Assembly: GCA_963825305.1 (NCBI GenBank)
Contig: CAWGTA010000009.1
Location: 62,001-126,000 of the forward strand
Direction of reading: 5' to 3'
Origin: PSRJ01 sp963825305
GTDB lineage: Bacteria; Acidobacteriota; Terriglobia; Bryobacterales; Bryobacteraceae
Length of the DNA stretch: 64,000 nt
A model generated the notes under the pieces. The model was not told where the DNA came from, did not search any database, and saw only the letters and a program-made list of their open reading frames with translations. This document shows positions 45,677 through 55,962 of the stretch, piece after piece; position 1 is the first letter of the stretch; every line of letters begins with the position of its first letter. Made by a program: the position numbers and the translations under genes.

Positions 45677-45705
45677 TTGACCGCATAATTTGCCGCGCAT
45701 ATAAT
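45677..45705 (+). promoter_or_regulatory. Sigma-70-type promoter of the TonB receptor
   Basis: TTGACC, a 17-base spacer and a perfect TATAAT, about 67 bases before the ATG. Upstream, CATGAAT occurs at 45655 and 45666, an 11-bp step ending at the -35, which could be an activator site. It is the best consensus promoter seen in the window. Confidence 0.7.
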
Positions 45706-45771
45706 CCCCCCAAATAACTCAGCATTTGTTGGTTCCCCTGGGGATCTAAATTCTATGCCTTGGAGGTAGTC

Positions 45772-48700
45772 ATGACCTTCCTGAAGTGCACACGCGTCGC
45801 TACACGCACGACTATTCAAACGGCCTGCCTGGTTCTGAGCCTTGTGTCAATTTCGCTCCCTGCCTTTTCGCAACTCAACCTCGGCCACATCTACGGAGCC
45901 GTCACCGATCCAACCGGCGCATCCGTGCCGGGAGCCGACGGTGACCGTGACGGACGTGGAACGAGGAGTTGTGCGTAACTTGACGACCGATAGCTCCGGC
46001 GAGTATTCCGCGCCCAGCCTGATACCCGGCACATATGCGGTGAAGGTGTCGGCCTCGGGCTTCAACCCCGTGAACCGTCAAAACATCGCGGTAGGCGTCG
46101 GTCAGGAAATTCGAATTGACGTCGGGCTGCAAACCGGCACGCAAAACCAGACGGTCGAGGTGAACGGCGCACCAGCCCATCATGAACACCACCAGCGCCA
46201 TGATCTCGACGACACTGGAGACCAAAAGCGCTGAACGACCTGCCATTAAATGGGCGCTTGTACACCAAGCTGTTGGACTACACGCCCGGCGTGGCGGGCC
46301 GGCCCGGCGGCAATACCCCGACTTACTCCAGCAACGGCGCCGGCACCATGACGCAAATGTGGATGCTCGACGGCGTGGACGATATCAACCAGTTCGCGAT
46401 GTCCGGGCCGCTGTTCGGCGCCACCACCAGCGCCGACGAACTGACCGTCCTGCCGCTGGACTCCATTCAAGAAGTCAACGTCATTGCGAATCCCCAGAGC
46501 GGAATTTGGCTGGGGGCAAGGCGCCGTGGTCAATGTGGGTCTCAAGTCGGGCACCAACAGCGTGCACGGGACGGCCTATGCCTATGGCCGCTACACCAGT
46601 TGGGACGCCAAGAGCCCGTACCTGGGACCCGACCTGCCCAAGGCCGACGACGAATTCAAGCAGTTCGGCGCGTCCATCGGCGGACATATCATCAAGGACA
46701 AGCTCTTCTATTTTGGCAACTACGAAGGTTTCCGCTACACGGTAGGAGCCCCTGGCATTCTACAAATCCCGAGCTCACTGAGCCTGGGCGGCGATCCGTC
46801 GAACAGCTTCCCCGACGCCATCGCGGACTTGAAGGCCAACGGCGTACAGCCCAATCAGCTCAGCTTGAATCTCGCAGGTTGCACCGCCGCGGGTGTGTGT
46901 GATCCGCACAAGGGCGTTTTCACCAACGGCAAGCCCACCACCGTCGTTTCTACGGGCTTGGACAACATCGGCCATTCCGACAACCAGATCGAAAAACTGG
47001 ATTTCCACCCCAACGCCAAGAACACCATCTACGGCGAATATCTATTCGGAAACGCCACCGATCAAACCGCCGGAGTGGGCTTGCAGCCTTATTGGGCGAA
47101 TACCGATCACAACCGCGTGCAGGTGGTTCGCGGGGTCTGGATCTATGTGCCCAATTCCAGCACTGTGAATGAGGCCAGGTTCGGCTATGACCGGTATAAC
47201 TTGCAGGACTTCAACGCCGAATGTACGCAGAACTTAGGCCAGCCCAATTACGCGAAGGATTTCGGTTTCGTTTCGGGCATCAATGCGCCCTCACCAGAGT
47301 GTGGATTTCCGATTGTCCAGATCGGAGCTTTTGCCACCACGGGCGCCGGCCAATTTATTCAGGACCAGTTGGTCTTCCAGAACACCTTCCATTTCGTCGA
47401 CAGCGTTTCGTATACGCGCGGCAACCACCTGCTCAAGTTCGGCGGCGAGTTCCATCACACGCTGTATCGCGGATACGGCGCGCCCAACTATCTGGACGGC
47501 CAGGTCGTTTTCAACGGAGGGTTAACTCCCAATTTTCCAGGGGCCACGGCGCTGGAGGACTTTCTGTCGGGGAGCCCCTCGAGTGGACAATTTCTCCTGA
47601 ACCCCGTGCAAACCACCACACACTTCAACCGTTTCGCCGGCTATGTCCAGGACGACTGGCGGATCACCAAGAGACTGACTCTCAACCTGGGACTGCGCTA
47701 CGAATACGAGCCGCCACAAGTGGATGCCCACAACGCCTTCGGCAACTTCGATCCCAACACGCCGTCGGGCATGGTGCAACAGACCGGAGGTAAGGCGCTT
47801 TACAGCACGGACAAGCGCGATTTCGGACCGCGCGTAGGCTTCGCCTGGGACGTCACCGGCAAGGGCACTACGGTGATCCGGGCCGGCACCAGCATCTCGT
47901 ATGACACCGTCCCCATGGATGCCCTGGTCACCTTCCAGGGCGCCAGCCTGCCTTCCATTCCCACGGGCTTTACTCTGTTTAACGCGGATGGCACCACGCG
48001 GCCGAGCCCCGGGAATATTCAGTCGGGCGTCCCCGTCTTAGGCCCCAATCAACTGAACTGGGTCTACAATGCGCCTGGCGCGCCGGTGGTTCCGGTGTTC
48101 AACGCCGGGCCGAGCGCGCTGGTGTGTGGAGACGGGATAGGATCCAACCCTTCTCCCTGCTCGCTGTTGGCCAAGAATCCGCATGCGCCTCGCAGCTACA
48201 TGACCACGTGGACCGCCGCGGTCCAGCACGCGTTCACGAACAACCTTTCGTTGACCGCCGCCTACGTCGGTAATCATGCCGATGGGTTGCCGGAGTATGT
48301 CAACGTCAACCAGCCGCCCCCGGGCATAAGCAGCGCCGACGATCCAGTAGCCTTTCAACAGAGGCGGCCGTACTACAGCAAGTTCCCGTACTTCTCGGAC
48401 ATCCTTCAGTATTCCAACGTGGGGTACTCCAACTACAATGGCCTGCAGCTGAATCTGGTGCACCGGAACACCCATGGGTTGACGTTGGGTGTGGCCTACA
48501 CTTTGGCGCTTGCCAAGAGCACGCAGAGCGGCGAGAGCGACAACTTCCCATTCTTGAGGGACAGCACGAACGTCAGCAGTTCGTACGCGCCCATGAACAG
48601 CACGCCACGCCATCACCTCGGGATTACGGTGACCTATGCGATCCCCGGGCGGAACGGCTTCGGACAGATGCTGAAGGGTTGGTCGATCAACAGCGCCTTC

Positions 48701-49339
48701 AACTATCTGAGTGGAGTCGGAGTCGACCAATATGACTTTATCAATGACTTCTCGGGAAGCGGCAACCTGGGTGGCGTGTTCACAGGATCTTATTGGAATC
48801 TAGTTGGGCACGCCGGCGACTTCAGCAAGCATTGGGGCCGCACCACGCCGATTCCTTGTTTTGGTGGGGCGAGCAGTATTTTTGCGAATGCCTTCGGTTG
48901 CGATACCAACGTTCCGCAAGCATGTATCTCAGCGGCCGCCTCCGAGCCAACCAACTCCAAAGTTCCGGGCAGCAGCGGCGCGGCTTCGCTCGCAAAATTC
49001 GGCTGTTATATGGAAGGCAACTCGGTGATCGTTCCCCCGGCACAGGGGACTCTCGGGAACATGTATCGGAACCAAATCACCGGCCCGCCCTTCCGCGAAT
49101 GGAATTTTTCCATCGCCAAGGAATGGAAGTTCTGTGAGCGCCTCACCGCGCAATTCCGTGCTGAGGCTTTCAACGTCACCAACAGCCGCAACTACGGTGC
49201 GGCCACGGTGGTATTCACAGGCGAGCCGTTCTTGGCGAACACCTACGGTATGTCCACTTCGCCGGTGACTGCCGGCAATGCGGTAAACGGGACCGGCGAT
49301 GCGCGGCGAATCCAGTTGGGGCTGAAGCTGATTTTCTAA
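45772..49339 (+). CDS. TonB-dependent receptor, Oar-like with CnaB domain (four apparent frameshifts near the N-terminus)
   Basis: 1187 residues after removing four inserted bases (near 45945, 46170, 46227 and 46493). GGAGGTAGTC precedes the ATG. Signal peptide (VLSLVSISLPAFS), then a carboxypeptidase-regulatory domain (GHIYGAVTDPTGASVPGA, RNLTTDSSGEYSAPSLIPGTY). A plug region follows (MNTTSAMISTTLETKALNDLPLNGR, QMWMLDGVDDIN), then a 22-strand-type barrel (NHLLKFGGEFHHTLYRGYG, AGYVQDDWRITKRLTLNLGLRYEYEPP) ending in RRIQLGLKLIF with the terminal Phe. These receptors are very numerous in Solibacter-like acidobacteria and are thought to take up glycans or peptides. From 46510 to the stop the frame is clean. 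Confidence 0.9.
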
Positions 49340-49345
49340 CGGGGA

Positions 49346-49432
49346 ACCGGCGGCCGAGACCGCCGGCGTTACGTACCGCTGACAGAGAAGCAGTCGCGGC
49401 GAAATGTAGCGCTGGCGATCTTTGTCGCCGGT
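49346..49432 (+). repeat. Dispersed repeat family A, copy 4 with internal insertion
   Basis: Starts ACCGGCGGCCGAGACCGCCG then GCGTTACGTACCGCT, is interrupted by about 30 foreign bases, and resumes AATGTAGCGCTGGCGATCTT then TGTCGCCGG. It lies between the convergent ends of the TonB receptor and the Ig-repeat protein. Confidence 0.75.
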
Positions 49433-49436
49433 ACTA

Positions 49437-51934
49437 TTACTGGATCGTGGCGGTCGCTGCCTGCGAAGTGCCGTTGGAATTCGCCATGGTCACCGACACC
49501 GACGTAACTGCCGCGGTGCTGCCGGTCACCGTGAACGGTTGCGTGTAGACGAACTGGCTCCCGGTCGCTCCCGGGGTGGCGCTCTGATAGTAAGTGCTGA
49601 ACAGCGTCCCCACCGGAATCGTAAGGCTCGTGGTCGCCAGGTTGGCGCCACTGAATTGGAAAGTCGCGTTGGTCATATCGAGCGTGTCGCTGAAGCCCGT
49701 GCAGACCACGGTGAAACCGGTCGCGGTGCGGCTGGCCGTGCACGATATCGTGGGCGGCGCAGCGCTGATCGTGATCACCTGCGTCGGCACCGGTGACGGG
49801 GTGATGTCGCCGCCGCCCGCCTTCAGATGCGCCGTGATCGTAATCTTTCCCGCCACAGTTCCCGTCTGCAGTTGCGAACTCGAGACGGTAAACGTGGCCG
49901 CGCTGGTGTTGGCCGGAATCGTAAAGGCAAGGGTGCGGCCGCCGGCGGCGAATTGCACTTCCGGATTGTCGCCGCCACCGTTAGCGGCCGCGAAAGTCAG
50001 GGTCAGGGTCCCGCTGATCGCGACTGGGAAATTGGCGCCCAGATTCAGTTGGATGGCGGGCTGCTGGCCCGGCCCGGTATTGCCCGACCCACCAATGGTC
50101 ACCGGCGGCACCGCCGGCAGCGCGAAGACGACGTTATACGTTTTGCTCGCGGTAGCCGGGGGGCTGGTGCTGTCTTTTACGTTGACCGTGATGGCCACAG
50201 TCCCGTTCACGGTAGGCGTCCCGGATATCGCGCCGCTCGCCGGATCGATCGTCAGGTTGGGCGGGAGCGTTCCACTAAAAGTGTACGGCTGGGTTCCGCC
50301 GGTGACCGCCACGCTGGCCGCATACGGCGAGCCGGTGATGCCGCCGGGAAGCGTCTGGGTGGTGATCAACAGCGATACCACCTGCAGCGTGAACTGCTTG
50401 TTCACCTTCGTGTTCTGGGCATCGCTCACTTGCACCGTGAGCGTGAACTGTCCGGCATTCTTCGGCGTGCCCGAGAACGTGCCGTCGCTTGCCAGCACAA
50501 TCCCGGACGCCGACGGAGCCGTTTGGACGATGCTCCATTGCAATGGCGGCAGGCCACCGGTTGCAGTCATCGGGGGCGCCGTATAAGCCACGCCGGCCAG
50601 GGCGTCCGGAAGGGATGTGGTGGTGATCGTCAGCGGGTTGACGTTGACGTTCACGGCTACCGCGAGCGTGTTGCTATGGGCCGACGACCAATCCGCGTCG
50701 CCACCGTACACTGCGACGATCTGGTGTACTCCCGTGGTCAAGGTCGATAACGTGAGTGTGGCTCCGCCGGCAACGACGGGTGCCGGCGCGCCGAGCTGGG
50801 TGCTTCCTTCACTGAAGGTGACCAGCCCGGTTGGGCCGGGAATTCCCGCCGGCGGCTGCGGACCAATTTTTGCTGTAAGCGTGACCGCCTGGCCAGATTG
50901 GGGTGCCGTCGGTGAACTGGTCAGAGTGAGCACCGAGCCAATGGGATTGACAACTTGCCCACGGTTGACTGACACCGCCGGATACTGAAAGTCGCCGCTA
51001 TAACTGGCGCTGATGGTGTGAGATCCCACCGCCAGGCTCGATGTCGTGAAACTCGCTTGCCCGCCTGACACCTGCGCCGGCGAACCCGGAATCTTTGTGC
51101 CATCCATCGCGAACTGGATCGTACCGCTTGGCGGCCCGTCCCCATTGGCCACTGTGAGCGTCGCAGTGAACGTTACGGACTGACCGATGGTGGAGGGGTT
51201 CACGTCGGCGGAGATGCTCAAGGCACTCGTCGTCGGCGGCCCGATCCTCAACGGAGTGGCGTTGCTGCCGGTGAAATTGGCGTCGCCCGAGTAAGAGGCG
51301 GCAAAGGTTCCCACGAGCGGGCCGGAAACGGGAATGGTCGCTTGCCCGCCCGACACGTTGGCGGACCCGAGTGACGTTGATCCATTGAAGAATTGCACCG
51401 AGCCCGTGGGGCTCCCCGAGCCGGGCGGCGCCGCCGAAACCGCGGCCGTGAGCGACGTCCCGTTGGTAGCAGCGGTCAGGTTGGTGATGGAACCGGCCTT
51501 GTTGACCGTAGTGGAAATCTGGTTGAAATTGGCCCCCTGAGCCGGATAGGCGAAATTCCCAACGCCGCCGCCGTAGTCTACGCCAACTGTATGGTTTCCG
51601 ATTGAAGGGAAGACGGTTACAGGGCCAGGAATGTTGTGGGTGGGGTCGGGAATACTAATCGTCGCATTCCCGTTCGCGTCCAGAGCGATCGGGCTTCCGA
51701 GGCTGGAATTGTCAACTTTCAGTTGGACGCTGCCCGTGGCCGCAGGGCAACCCATGAGCGGCGTGACAACCACCGTGACGACCACATTCTGCCCGTAGAC
51801 CGATGGCGAGGGATTGACGCGACACCGATAGTGACCGGCGGTGGCGGATCGTCACAGTTCTGCGACCACAACGACGGCACCATCAACGTCAAAGCTGCGG
51901 ATGTGGCGATCCAGTATGCGGCGCGTCGTCGCAA
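49437..51934 (-). CDS. Ig-like repeat surface protein (one apparent frameshift)
   Basis: About 832 residues. TTG start with AGGAGG six bases upstream. Signal peptide (YWIATSAALTLMVPSLWSQ), then a frame change near 51805 within GTCGCGTCAAT (here one missing base or two extra). Three bacterial Ig-like repeats follow, each with a signature such as ASYSGDANFTGSN, ASYSGDFQYPAVS and VYGGDADWSSAHS. Two putative-Ig (cadherin-like) repeats carry LPPLQWSIV then SDGTFSGTPKNAGQFTLTVQV, and PYTFSGTLPPNLTID then SGAISGTPTVNG. A C-terminal beta domain follows. No sorting signal or membrane anchor. Likely a secreted adhesin-like or structural protein; ligand unknown. Confidence 0.85.
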
Positions 51935-52056
51935 GAGAGGCCTCCTGTGGAAAAAATGCTTAAATCAATGCGCGGTCAAGTTGATTCGAAGACAATTGTA
52001 ACCCCGAAGTTCGCGTTTTTCGCTAAGCTTTTGGACTATCTTAGGCTATGGACCGC

Positions 52057-53343
52057 TTACTCTACAGGGCGCTTCTCGCGCGCGAAGTAGAGGGCCACGG
52101 CCCGATCGATATTGGCCTTGCTCATGCGCACCGGCCGCCCTTCATACTCGCTGATTGCCTTGACCAGGCGGTACACATCCATGGGATAGCATGCGCGCAG
52201 GAACTTGGTGCCGGCGGCCAGACAGCACTCGCGCAAATACTGCGCGGCGCCGGCTTCGTAGGGGGCCTCGGTGGTGTGCATGGCGCGGTAGAAAATCTGA
52301 TCGAAGACTTCCGCCGTAACGGACTCCACCAGCACTTTCGTCTGAATGCGCCGTAGGAACGCTTCATCCGCGAGGTCGTGCGGGTCCAGGTTGGTGGAGA
52401 AGACCACCATCAGCTCGAAGGGGACCTGGAACTTCATGCCGGATGCCAGCGTGAGGTAGTCGATTCTCCGGTCGAGCGGCACGATCCAACGGTTCAGCAG
52501 CTCGCGTGGCGTCAGTACCTGGCGGCCAAAATCATCGATGATCAGGATGCCGTTATTGGCCTTCATCTGGCACGGAGAAATGAAGACGCGCGTGGCATCG
52601 TCCAGCCGCAGCTCCAGCATGGATGCACAGAGCTCGCCGCCCACCGTGATGCAGGGCCGTTCGCAAGCCACCCAGCGCGGGTCGAGCAGTTCATCGTGGA
52701 TGGCCACCGGCCGGTGTACCACCGGATCGAATACCGTTACGATGTGGCCGTCCACTTCCACCGCGTACGGAACCAACACCGTATCCTGGTAGATTCTGAG
52801 AATTCGTTCGGCAATGCTGGTCTTGCCGTTCCCCGTTCCGCCATAGAGAAACAGCGACTGATGTCCGATGAGCGAGGGCCCCAACTGGTCAAGCAAGGTG
52901 TCGGGCAGTACCAGATCGTGAAACGCCTGGCGCAGACTCTCGCGGCTCAGCCGCACTTGCGCCGACTGGGCCATTACGATCCGGTGATATTCCTGGATGG
53001 AAACCGGCGCCGGCCCCACATACTGGCAGATTTCGTTACGGGTGGATGCCAATGCCCGCCCTTGGCCAGTGAGCATGAAGGAGTAGTCGTTACCGACCAT
53101 CCCTTTGACTTCCAAAAGCTGTTGCTGCCGGAAGTGGTGAAACATGGATTCCAGCACGGGGAACGACAGCTTCAAAGCCTTATTCAGAGCAGCCAGACTG
53201 GCAGAACCGTGGAGCCATGCGTAGCGCAGAATCAGATCGGAAACAAGCGAGCGCGGAATCCCCAGGTCGTCCACTTTGTCAGGGATGTTGGGACGGGCAC
53301 CATTTCGGGAGGTTTGTGGAAAGATGCCGGTGGCCGCAGTCAT
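52057..53343 (-). CDS. AAA ATPase with N-terminal helical domain
   Basis: 428 residues. The N-terminal 170 resemble a winged helix followed by a helical linker (LVSDLILRYAWLHGSASLAALNKALKLSFPVLE). The ATPase has Walker A LFLYGGTGNGKTSIAERIL, Walker B GILIIDDFGRQVLTPRELL, the sensor MVVFSTNLDPHDLADEAFLRRI and a C-terminal lid. Between the Walker motifs is an unusual insertion of about 60 residues with cysteines (CERPCITVGGELCA). It stands alone between repeats, so no partner is suggested. Similar ATPases are common in acidobacteria; I do not know a described role. Confidence 0.8.
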   Translation of the reverse strand: MTAATGIFPQTSRNGARPNIPDKVDDLGIPRSLVSDLILRYAWLHGSASLAALNKALKLSFPVLESMFHHFRQQQLLEVKGMVGNDYSFMLTGQGRALASTRNEICQYVGPAPVSIQEYHRIVMAQSAQVRLSRESLRQAFHDLVLPDTLLDQLGPSLIGHQSLFLYGGTGNGKTSIAERILRIYQDTVLVPYAVEVDGHIVTVFDPVVHRPVAIHDELLDPRWVACERPCITVGGELCASMLELRLDDATRVFISPCQMKANNGILIIDDFGRQVLTPRELLNRWIVPLDRRIDYLTLASGMKFQVPFELMVVFSTNLDPHDLADEAFLRRIQTKVLVESVTAEVFDQIFYRAMHTTEAPYEAGAAQYLRECCLAAGTKFLRACYPMDVYRLVKAISEYEGRPVRMSKANIDRAVALYFAREKRPVE

Positions 53344-53426
53344 ACTCGCGCTTTGGACTATACAACACCGCTCGGAGAAGCATCATGATTACTAGCGACA
53401 TAATTACTTTGGGCAACAAAATGAAA

Positions 53427-53471
53427 TAGCTATCAGCTAGCTGACTGCTGATCGCTGATTGCTGAAAGCTA
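53427..53471 (-). repeat. Dispersed repeat family C, copy 2
   Basis: TAGCTATCAGCTAGCTGACT then GCTGATCGCTGATTGCTGAA. It lies six bases beyond the rsmI stop and is the inverse of the copy beyond the rsmI start. Confidence 0.65.
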
Positions 53472-53477
53472 AAAGAC

Positions 53478-54302
53478 TTACCGCTCCTTCACCAGCCGTT
53501 CATACACCTGCCGCTTGGAAAGCCCGCGCTGCCGCGCCACTTGTTTAATGGCGTCCATGCGCGGCGTTCCGTTGCGCAAGAGCGATTCCACGGCGTCCTC
53601 GATCGGCGTCGCGTCGGCGGGCGGGCCCGTGGCCTTGCCGATGAGCAGCGTGATCTCGCCCTTGACGGCATCCCGGGAAGCCAGTTGGGCGCGCACTTCG
53701 CCGGGCGTACCGCGCAGAAACTCTTCGTGGATCTTGGTGAGTTCGCGGGCCACCACTACCGGCCGCGCGCCTAACACCTGTTCGATGGCGTCGAGCGCTT
53801 CGAGAATGCGATGCGGTGCTTCATAGAAGATGAGTGTGGCCTGCTCGTTGGCCAGTGCTTCCAGAACTTTGGCGCGCTGGCCCTGCTTAGCCGGTAAGAA
53901 GCCGCCGAAATGGAAGGCGTCGGTGGGCAGCCCGGCAGCCGCCAGTGCCGCCAGTGCCGCCGAAGGCCCGGGTATCGGCTCGACGGTAATTCCCGCCTCT
54001 ATCGCCGCTTTAACCAGGCGATATCCGGGATCGGAAACCAGCGGAACGCCGGCATCCGACACCAGCGCGATCGCTTCACCCGCCAGCAGCCGCTCCACCA
54101 GTTCGCCGCTGCGCTCCGCCTCGTTGTGTTCGTGATAGCTGACGGTGGGTTTGCGGATGCCATAGTGGTCCAGCAGTTTGCGAGTCTGCCGCGTATCTTC
54201 GCAAGCGATCGCATCCACCTCGCCCAGTACGCGGACGGCGCGGTAGGTGATGTCCTCCAGATTGCCGATGGGAGTCGCGACCACATAGAGGCGTCCGGAC
54301 AT
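53478..54302 (-). CDS. rsmI: 16S rRNA (cytidine-1402-2'-O)-methyltransferase
   Basis: 274 residues, tetrapyrrole-methylase fold. It opens GRLYVVATPIGNLEDITYRAVRVLGEVDAIACEDTRQT, the RsmI signature, and continues ALVSDAGVPLVSDPGYRLV, IPGPSAALAALAAAGLPTDAFHFGGFLP and FYEAPHRILEAL. The C-terminal extension (MDAIKQVARQRGLSKRQVYERL) is also typical. Works with RsmH on C1402 of 16S rRNA. The gene is bracketed by inverted family C repeats. Confidence 0.95.
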   Translation of the reverse strand: MSGRLYVVATPIGNLEDITYRAVRVLGEVDAIACEDTRQTRKLLDHYGIRKPTVSYHEHNEAERSGELVERLLAGEAIALVSDAGVPLVSDPGYRLVKAAIEAGITVEPIPGPSAALAALAAAGLPTDAFHFGGFLPAKQGQRAKVLEALANEQATLIFYEAPHRILEALDAIEQVLGARPVVVARELTKIHEEFLRGTPGEVRAQLASRDAVKGEITLLIGKATGPPADATPIEDAVESLLRNGTPRMDAIKQVARQRGLSKRQVYERLVKER

Positions 54303-54311
54303 AGTTAAATC

Positions 54312-54346
54312 CAGCTTTCAGCGATCAGCATTCAGCAATCAGCTTT
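54312..54346 (+). repeat. Dispersed repeat family C, copy 3
   Basis: CCAGCTTTCAGCGATCAGCA then TTCAGCAATCAGCTT. Nine bases upstream of the rsmI start, and also covering the last codons and stop of the deformylase-like gene. Confidence 0.65.
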
Positions 54347-54883
54347 CGCGTGCTGGCGCACGTTACTGAGCCGTGACCGTAGGGAGCGGTCCCATTCCTG
54401 GCGCGTGCACAAACTCGCGCGGTCGATGGCCCGGTCGATCGCCAGTATCCCATCCAAGTGATCCATCTCGTGCTGGAGCAGTTCCGAAAACGGGCCGCTC
54501 GCCTCCAGAACCTGCTCGCCGCCGGACTCGTCGTCATATCGTATGCGAACCGTTTGCGAGCGCTCCACCCAGACCAATAGATCGGGGAACGAAAAGCAAT
54601 CGTCCCACAGCCGGAACTTCTCTTCGCTTTGCCACCGATACTCAGGATTGCGCAGGCGATAGGCGCGGCCGTCGAGTTCGATATATATTAGTCGTTTCGG
54701 CTCGCCGATCTGCACCGCACTAATGCCGCGCCCGAATCCGTGACCACGCCGGAAGTCATCGAGGGTGTCGCGGAGGTCCTGGAAAATCGCTTCCGCCTCA
54801 CGTGGGGTAGGAACCGTAGCGGAAACGGCCCGGAGCATCGGGTCGCCCAGTTGGAGGATGCGTCGGGCGGGCATGCTAACCAT
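54332..54883 (-). CDS. Peptide deformylase-like protein
   Basis: 183 residues from ATG 54883 (or 54874). Deformylase features: RILQLGDPMLRAVSATVP at the start, motif I as GRGISAVQIGEPKRLIYIE (normally GxGxAAxQ), motif II as WDDCFSFPDLLVWVER (normally EGCLS), and motif III HEMDHLDGILAID with both metal histidines. The catalytic Cys, His and Glu are present, so metal binding should hold. The altered loops place it away from the housekeeping type and its substrate may differ. The last 20 or so residues (DRSLRSRLSNV and the tail) are encoded by family B and C repeats. Head-to-head with a GHMP-kinase remnant. Confidence 0.8.
   Translation of the reverse strand: MVSMPARRILQLGDPMLRAVSATVPTPREAEAIFQDLRDTLDDFRRGHGFGRGISAVQIGEPKRLIYIELDGRAYRLRNPEYRWQSEEKFRLWDDCFSFPDLLVWVERSQTVRIRYDDESGGEQVLEASGPFSELLQHEMDHLDGILAIDRAIDRASLCTRQEWDRSLRSRLSNVRQHAKADC
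54368..54391 (+). repeat. Dispersed repeat family B, single arm inside the deformylase-like gene
   Basis: GAGCCGTGACCGTAGGGAGC followed by GGTC, identical to the arm at 33009-33032. It lies within the 3' end of the deformylase-like reading frame and encodes part of its tail. Confidence 0.75.
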
Positions 54884-55104
54884 GAAGATATCAGGCCAAA
54901 GAATATCCGCAAAGGCTCCGTGCCGAGTGGATACGGCGGGCGCCACGGGCGCCAAGGTTTGCGGAGCGGGCGGCGGATGCGCCTGCATTTCTGGCGGAGC
55001 CCGGCGCCGGCGAACGCGTGGCCTCGGCCATCGAACGCGAGGGCGCGCAAGTGCTGCCGGTCCGCGTGGCGCCCCGCGGCGTCCACGTGCGCGCGGTAGC
55101 CTGA
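54882..55104 (+). pseudogene. Internally deleted GHMP-kinase remnant
   Basis: From the ATG the frame reads MKISGQRISAKAPCRVDTAG, similar to the N-terminus of GHMP sugar kinases (APCRxDLAGG). It then passes at once to GATGAKVCGAGGG, the glycine-rich C-terminal GHMP motif. One base later in frame it continues FLAEPGAGERVASAIEREGA and a tail ending VRVAPRGVHVRAVA. About 270 residues that normally separate the two motifs are missing. The junction holds two adjacent copies of CGGGCGCCA. A +1 shift, like others in the window, lies just after. Either a real deletion or an assembly collapse; no function is expected. Confidence 0.5.
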
Positions 55105-55110
55105 AGACTC

Positions 55111-55962
55111 ATGGTCACCCGCAAAGATCCGGCGCGGATCGCGCTCTCGGTGCTCGCCTACGCGGTGATGTACTACGGCATCTCCTACTACGTCTTTGTC
55201 CCGCTTCTGTTTTGGGCGGGCGGCCTGCTGGTGGCGGGCACAGTGGGACTGTTGCTGTCGGCGGGGTTCGCCAACTGGCTGGCGCTACGCATCTTCGAAG
55301 ACCGGTCGCTGCCCGCCATTGGTCTACCGCTGAACCGGGGTGCGGCCGATAACCTGGGGTTCGGCCTGCTCGGCGGCATCGGAGCGGCCTGCCTGGTATT
55401 GGTTCCGGCTCTTCTAGTGGGGGCCGCGCATTGGACGCGCAGTGTCGATCAGCCCTCGTCCGGCGCCCTCCCCTTTGTGACGCTCCTGCTCATCGTCGGC
55501 GCCGTGGGCGAAGAAATGCTGTTCCGTGGCTATGGCTTCCAGATCCTGCTGGGGGCTTTTGGACCGTACGCCGCCATCCTGCCGGTGAGCATCCTGTTTG
55601 CCCTGCTGCACGGGGGAAACCCCAATGCCTCATGGTTCGGACTGGCCAACACGGCCGGCTTCGGGCTGCTTTTTGGCTATGCGTTTCTGCGTAGCCGCGA
55701 CCTGTGGCTGCCTATTGGCCTGCATTTCGGGTGGAATTTCACGCTTCCGCTATTTGGTGCGAACCTGAGCGGGCTTACAATGAGAGTAACGGGCCACGAG
55801 ATGGCGTGGACCGCCGGCAAGCTGTGGAGCGGCGGCGATTACGGCCCGGAGGCCAGTATCCTGACTTCCGTGGCATTGGTGCTGCTGTTCGTATACGTCT
55901 GGAAGGCTCCGCTTCGCCGGCAACATTCCGCGCTCACGGACCCGCCCGCAGAGAACGTCTGA
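55111..55962 (+). CDS. CPBP family intramembrane metalloprotease
   Basis: 283 residues with about eight membrane helices. CPBP/Abi motifs: GAVGEEMLFRGYGFQ (EExxxR), ILFALLHGGNP and LHFGWNFTLPLFG with the metal-binding histidines and Asn. Related to CAAX proteases (Rce1); bacterial members act in bacteriocin immunity or protein maturation, and no substrate is suggested here. The stop overlaps the start of the next gene (TGATG), so the two are translated together. Confidence 0.88.
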   Translation: MVTRKDPARIALSVLAYAVMYYGISYYVFVPLLFWAGGLLVAGTVGLLLSAGFANWLALRIFEDRSLPAIGLPLNRGAADNLGFGLLGGIGAACLVLVPALLVGAAHWTRSVDQPSSGALPFVTLLLIVGAVGEEMLFRGYGFQILLGAFGPYAAILPVSILFALLHGGNPNASWFGLANTAGFGLLFGYAFLRSRDLWLPIGLHFGWNFTLPLFGANLSGLTMRVTGHEMAWTAGKLWSGGDYGPEASILTSVALVLLFVYVWKAPLRRQHSALTDPPAENV

